From the NCBI GenBank assembly GCA_002753335.1, contig PEAD01000001.1, positions 1 through 64,000 of the forward strand: 64,000 bases of DNA. The letters are read 5' to 3'. Positions within the stretch are counted from its first letter, which is position 1; each line of letters starts with the position of its first letter. The notes under the pieces are model-generated. The model was given only the letters and a program-made list of their open reading frames with translations. It was not told the DNA's origin and made no database searches. Shown here piece by piece: positions 63,373 to 64,000 of this stretch. A program made the translations under genes and the position numbers. Origin of the DNA: Nitrospirae bacterium MYbin3 (GTDB lineage: Bacteria > Nitrospirota > Thermodesulfovibrionia > Thermodesulfovibrionales > Dissulfurispiraceae).

Positions 63373-63712
63373 GGGGGCGATAGGACTCGACGGGGGTTAT
63401 GAGGCTCAAGTTGCATGCCGTGGCTCCGTCACCACGTAAAAAGATGGAAAAAAACACAAACGCCAATAACGAACTGGCAATCGCTGCTTAGGCAGCACGC
63501 TCCTCTGAAGATGTCTGCGCTTTAGAGTACAGCGTCATATAGCAGGCTGCCGCCGGGTGACTCCCTTAAATCCGGCGAAAGATTAAGGGATGGGATGTCG
63601 GCAGGCCCGTCAGCCGGCAATCCGGCATTCGAGATTAAATAGGCTGAATACGCATGTAGATGCTTGGGAGTAGTGCTTTCGGACGCGGGTTCGATTCCCG
63701 CCGCCTCCACCA
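63373..63712 (+). ncRNA. ssrA: Transfer-messenger RNA (ssrA)
   Basis: About 340 bases. The 5' end GGGGGCGATAGGACTCGACG has the standard GGACUCGACGGGG signature, and the 3' end has a tRNA-like T-arm (GCGGGTTCGATTCCCGC) and acceptor strand CGCCTCC-A plus an encoded CCA. The 7-base acceptor stem pairs fully (one G-U). The reading frame for the tag ends with GCC AAT AAC GAA CTG GCA ATC GCT GCT TAG, giving ...ANNELAIAA; where the tag begins upstream was not fixed. Pseudoknot segments follow. It is a one-piece tmRNA. Confidence 0.97.
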
Positions 63713-63797
63713 AACAACCAACTCCAGAGACAGATAGAATCTTATACGCCTGTTTTGTTATCATTACCGACAAAACGAAATTATCAGGAGGTTATTT

Positions 63798-63980
63798 ATG
63801 GGAACACCAACAGTTGATGCCGATCTTTGCATCGGTTGCGGTTCATGCGTTGAAGTTTGTCCTGAGGTTTTTGAACTCAGGGACGACAAGGCATGGGTTG
63901 TAGGTTATGACAAATGCAGCACCTGTAATTGCGAAGAAGCTGCTAGCATATGTCCGGTAGAAGCTATTAAATTTGAGTAG
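63798..63980 (+). CDS. [4Fe-4S] ferredoxin
   Basis: 60 residues. Cluster ligands are Cys11, Cys14 and Cys17 (CIGCGSC) and Cys52 in SICPVEAIKF, with Cys21-Pro; this is the single-cluster type found in Desulfovibrio and related anaerobes. Three more cysteines (40, 43, 45; KCSTCNC) precede the last ligand; one of them may form the disulfide with Cys21 known in this type. It transfers electrons at low potential in the cytoplasm. SD CAGGAGG is seven bases before the ATG. Confidence 0.94.
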   Translation: MGTPTVDADLCIGCGSCVEVCPEVFELRDDKAWVVGYDKCSTCNCEEAASICPVEAIKFE

Positions 63981-64000
63981 TGGTGTTTAGTGATAAGGCG

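Overview
The window reads as one chromosomal stretch from a Gram-negative, flagellated bacterium of the Nitrospirota or Desulfobacterota kind. This placement is an inference from gene content: an OmpH/Skp-like chaperone and porin, a DHH-CBS-CCA fusion protein, a CooT/DUF3842 pair, a two-CW MerR protein, a DUF4212/VC_2705 acetate-type symporter, a sigma54 and a sigma28 promoter, and a low-potential type ferredoxin. No 16S gene or marker is present to settle it. No phage, IS element, CRISPR array or ordinary tRNA was seen. The only RNA gene is tmRNA.

Layout. 1-11.7 kb: the 3' part of a giant Met/Pro/Gly-repeat protein, an OmpH-like periplasmic chaperone, and two tandem CHASE2 class III nucleotide cyclases. 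The second cyclase is cut by an in-frame UAA. 11.7-14.4 kb (minus): a GAF-PAS protein and a PilB/GspE ATPase. 14.5-17.9 kb: the complete dTDP-L-rhamnose set rmlA-C-D-B. 17.9-20.3 kb (minus): bioA and a LysM protein. 20.6-29.2 kb: an acetate module with a cNMP/CBS/DUF294 nucleotidyltransferase, a DEDDh exonuclease, a DUF4212/SSS symporter pair, YggT, a CPA1 antiporter and acetyl-CoA synthetase. 29.3-31.6 kb: small unknown proteins between strong terminators. 31.6-34.6 kb (minus): a nitrogen operon (orphan Fis-type HTH, porin, amt, glnB) behind a near-consensus sigma54 promoter. 34.7-38.4 kb: a c-di-AMP synthase-type protein followed by a DHH/DHHA1-CBS-CCA-transferase fusion. 38.5-46 kb: MerR regulator, PBP1A, O6-alkylguanine methyltransferase, panB, a LipM-like ligase, CooT, DUF3842, a YkgJ-type Cys-cluster protein and Dus. 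46.1-49.1 kb: DUF1189, then (minus) MgtC, PiT and DUF47 phosphate uptake. 49.2-53.4 kb: an M16 protease pair, the second interrupted by an in-frame UAG, then aroD and comF. 53.4-61.1 kb: a sigma28-driven FlaG pair, mfd, a chemoreceptor and a CBS-PAS histidine kinase. 61.1-64 kb: a SurA-N protein, Hfq, an FmdB-type zinc ribbon, a lipoprotein, smpB, ssrA and a ferredoxin.

The most interesting observation is the cyclase pair. The first protein has lost both metal-binding aspartates but keeps the transition-state Asn/Arg. The second keeps both aspartates but has lost the Asn/Arg. This is the same division of labour as C1 and C2 of mammalian adenylyl cyclase and predicts an obligate heterodimer with one working site. 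A cNMP-binding protein lies about 10 kb downstream. The window also holds a c-di-AMP synthase candidate next to a DHH-DHHA1/CBS protein, three copies of a dispersed inverted-repeat element with ACCACAGAG/CTCTGTGGT-type ends, and several promoters so close to their start codons that leaderless transcripts are likely.
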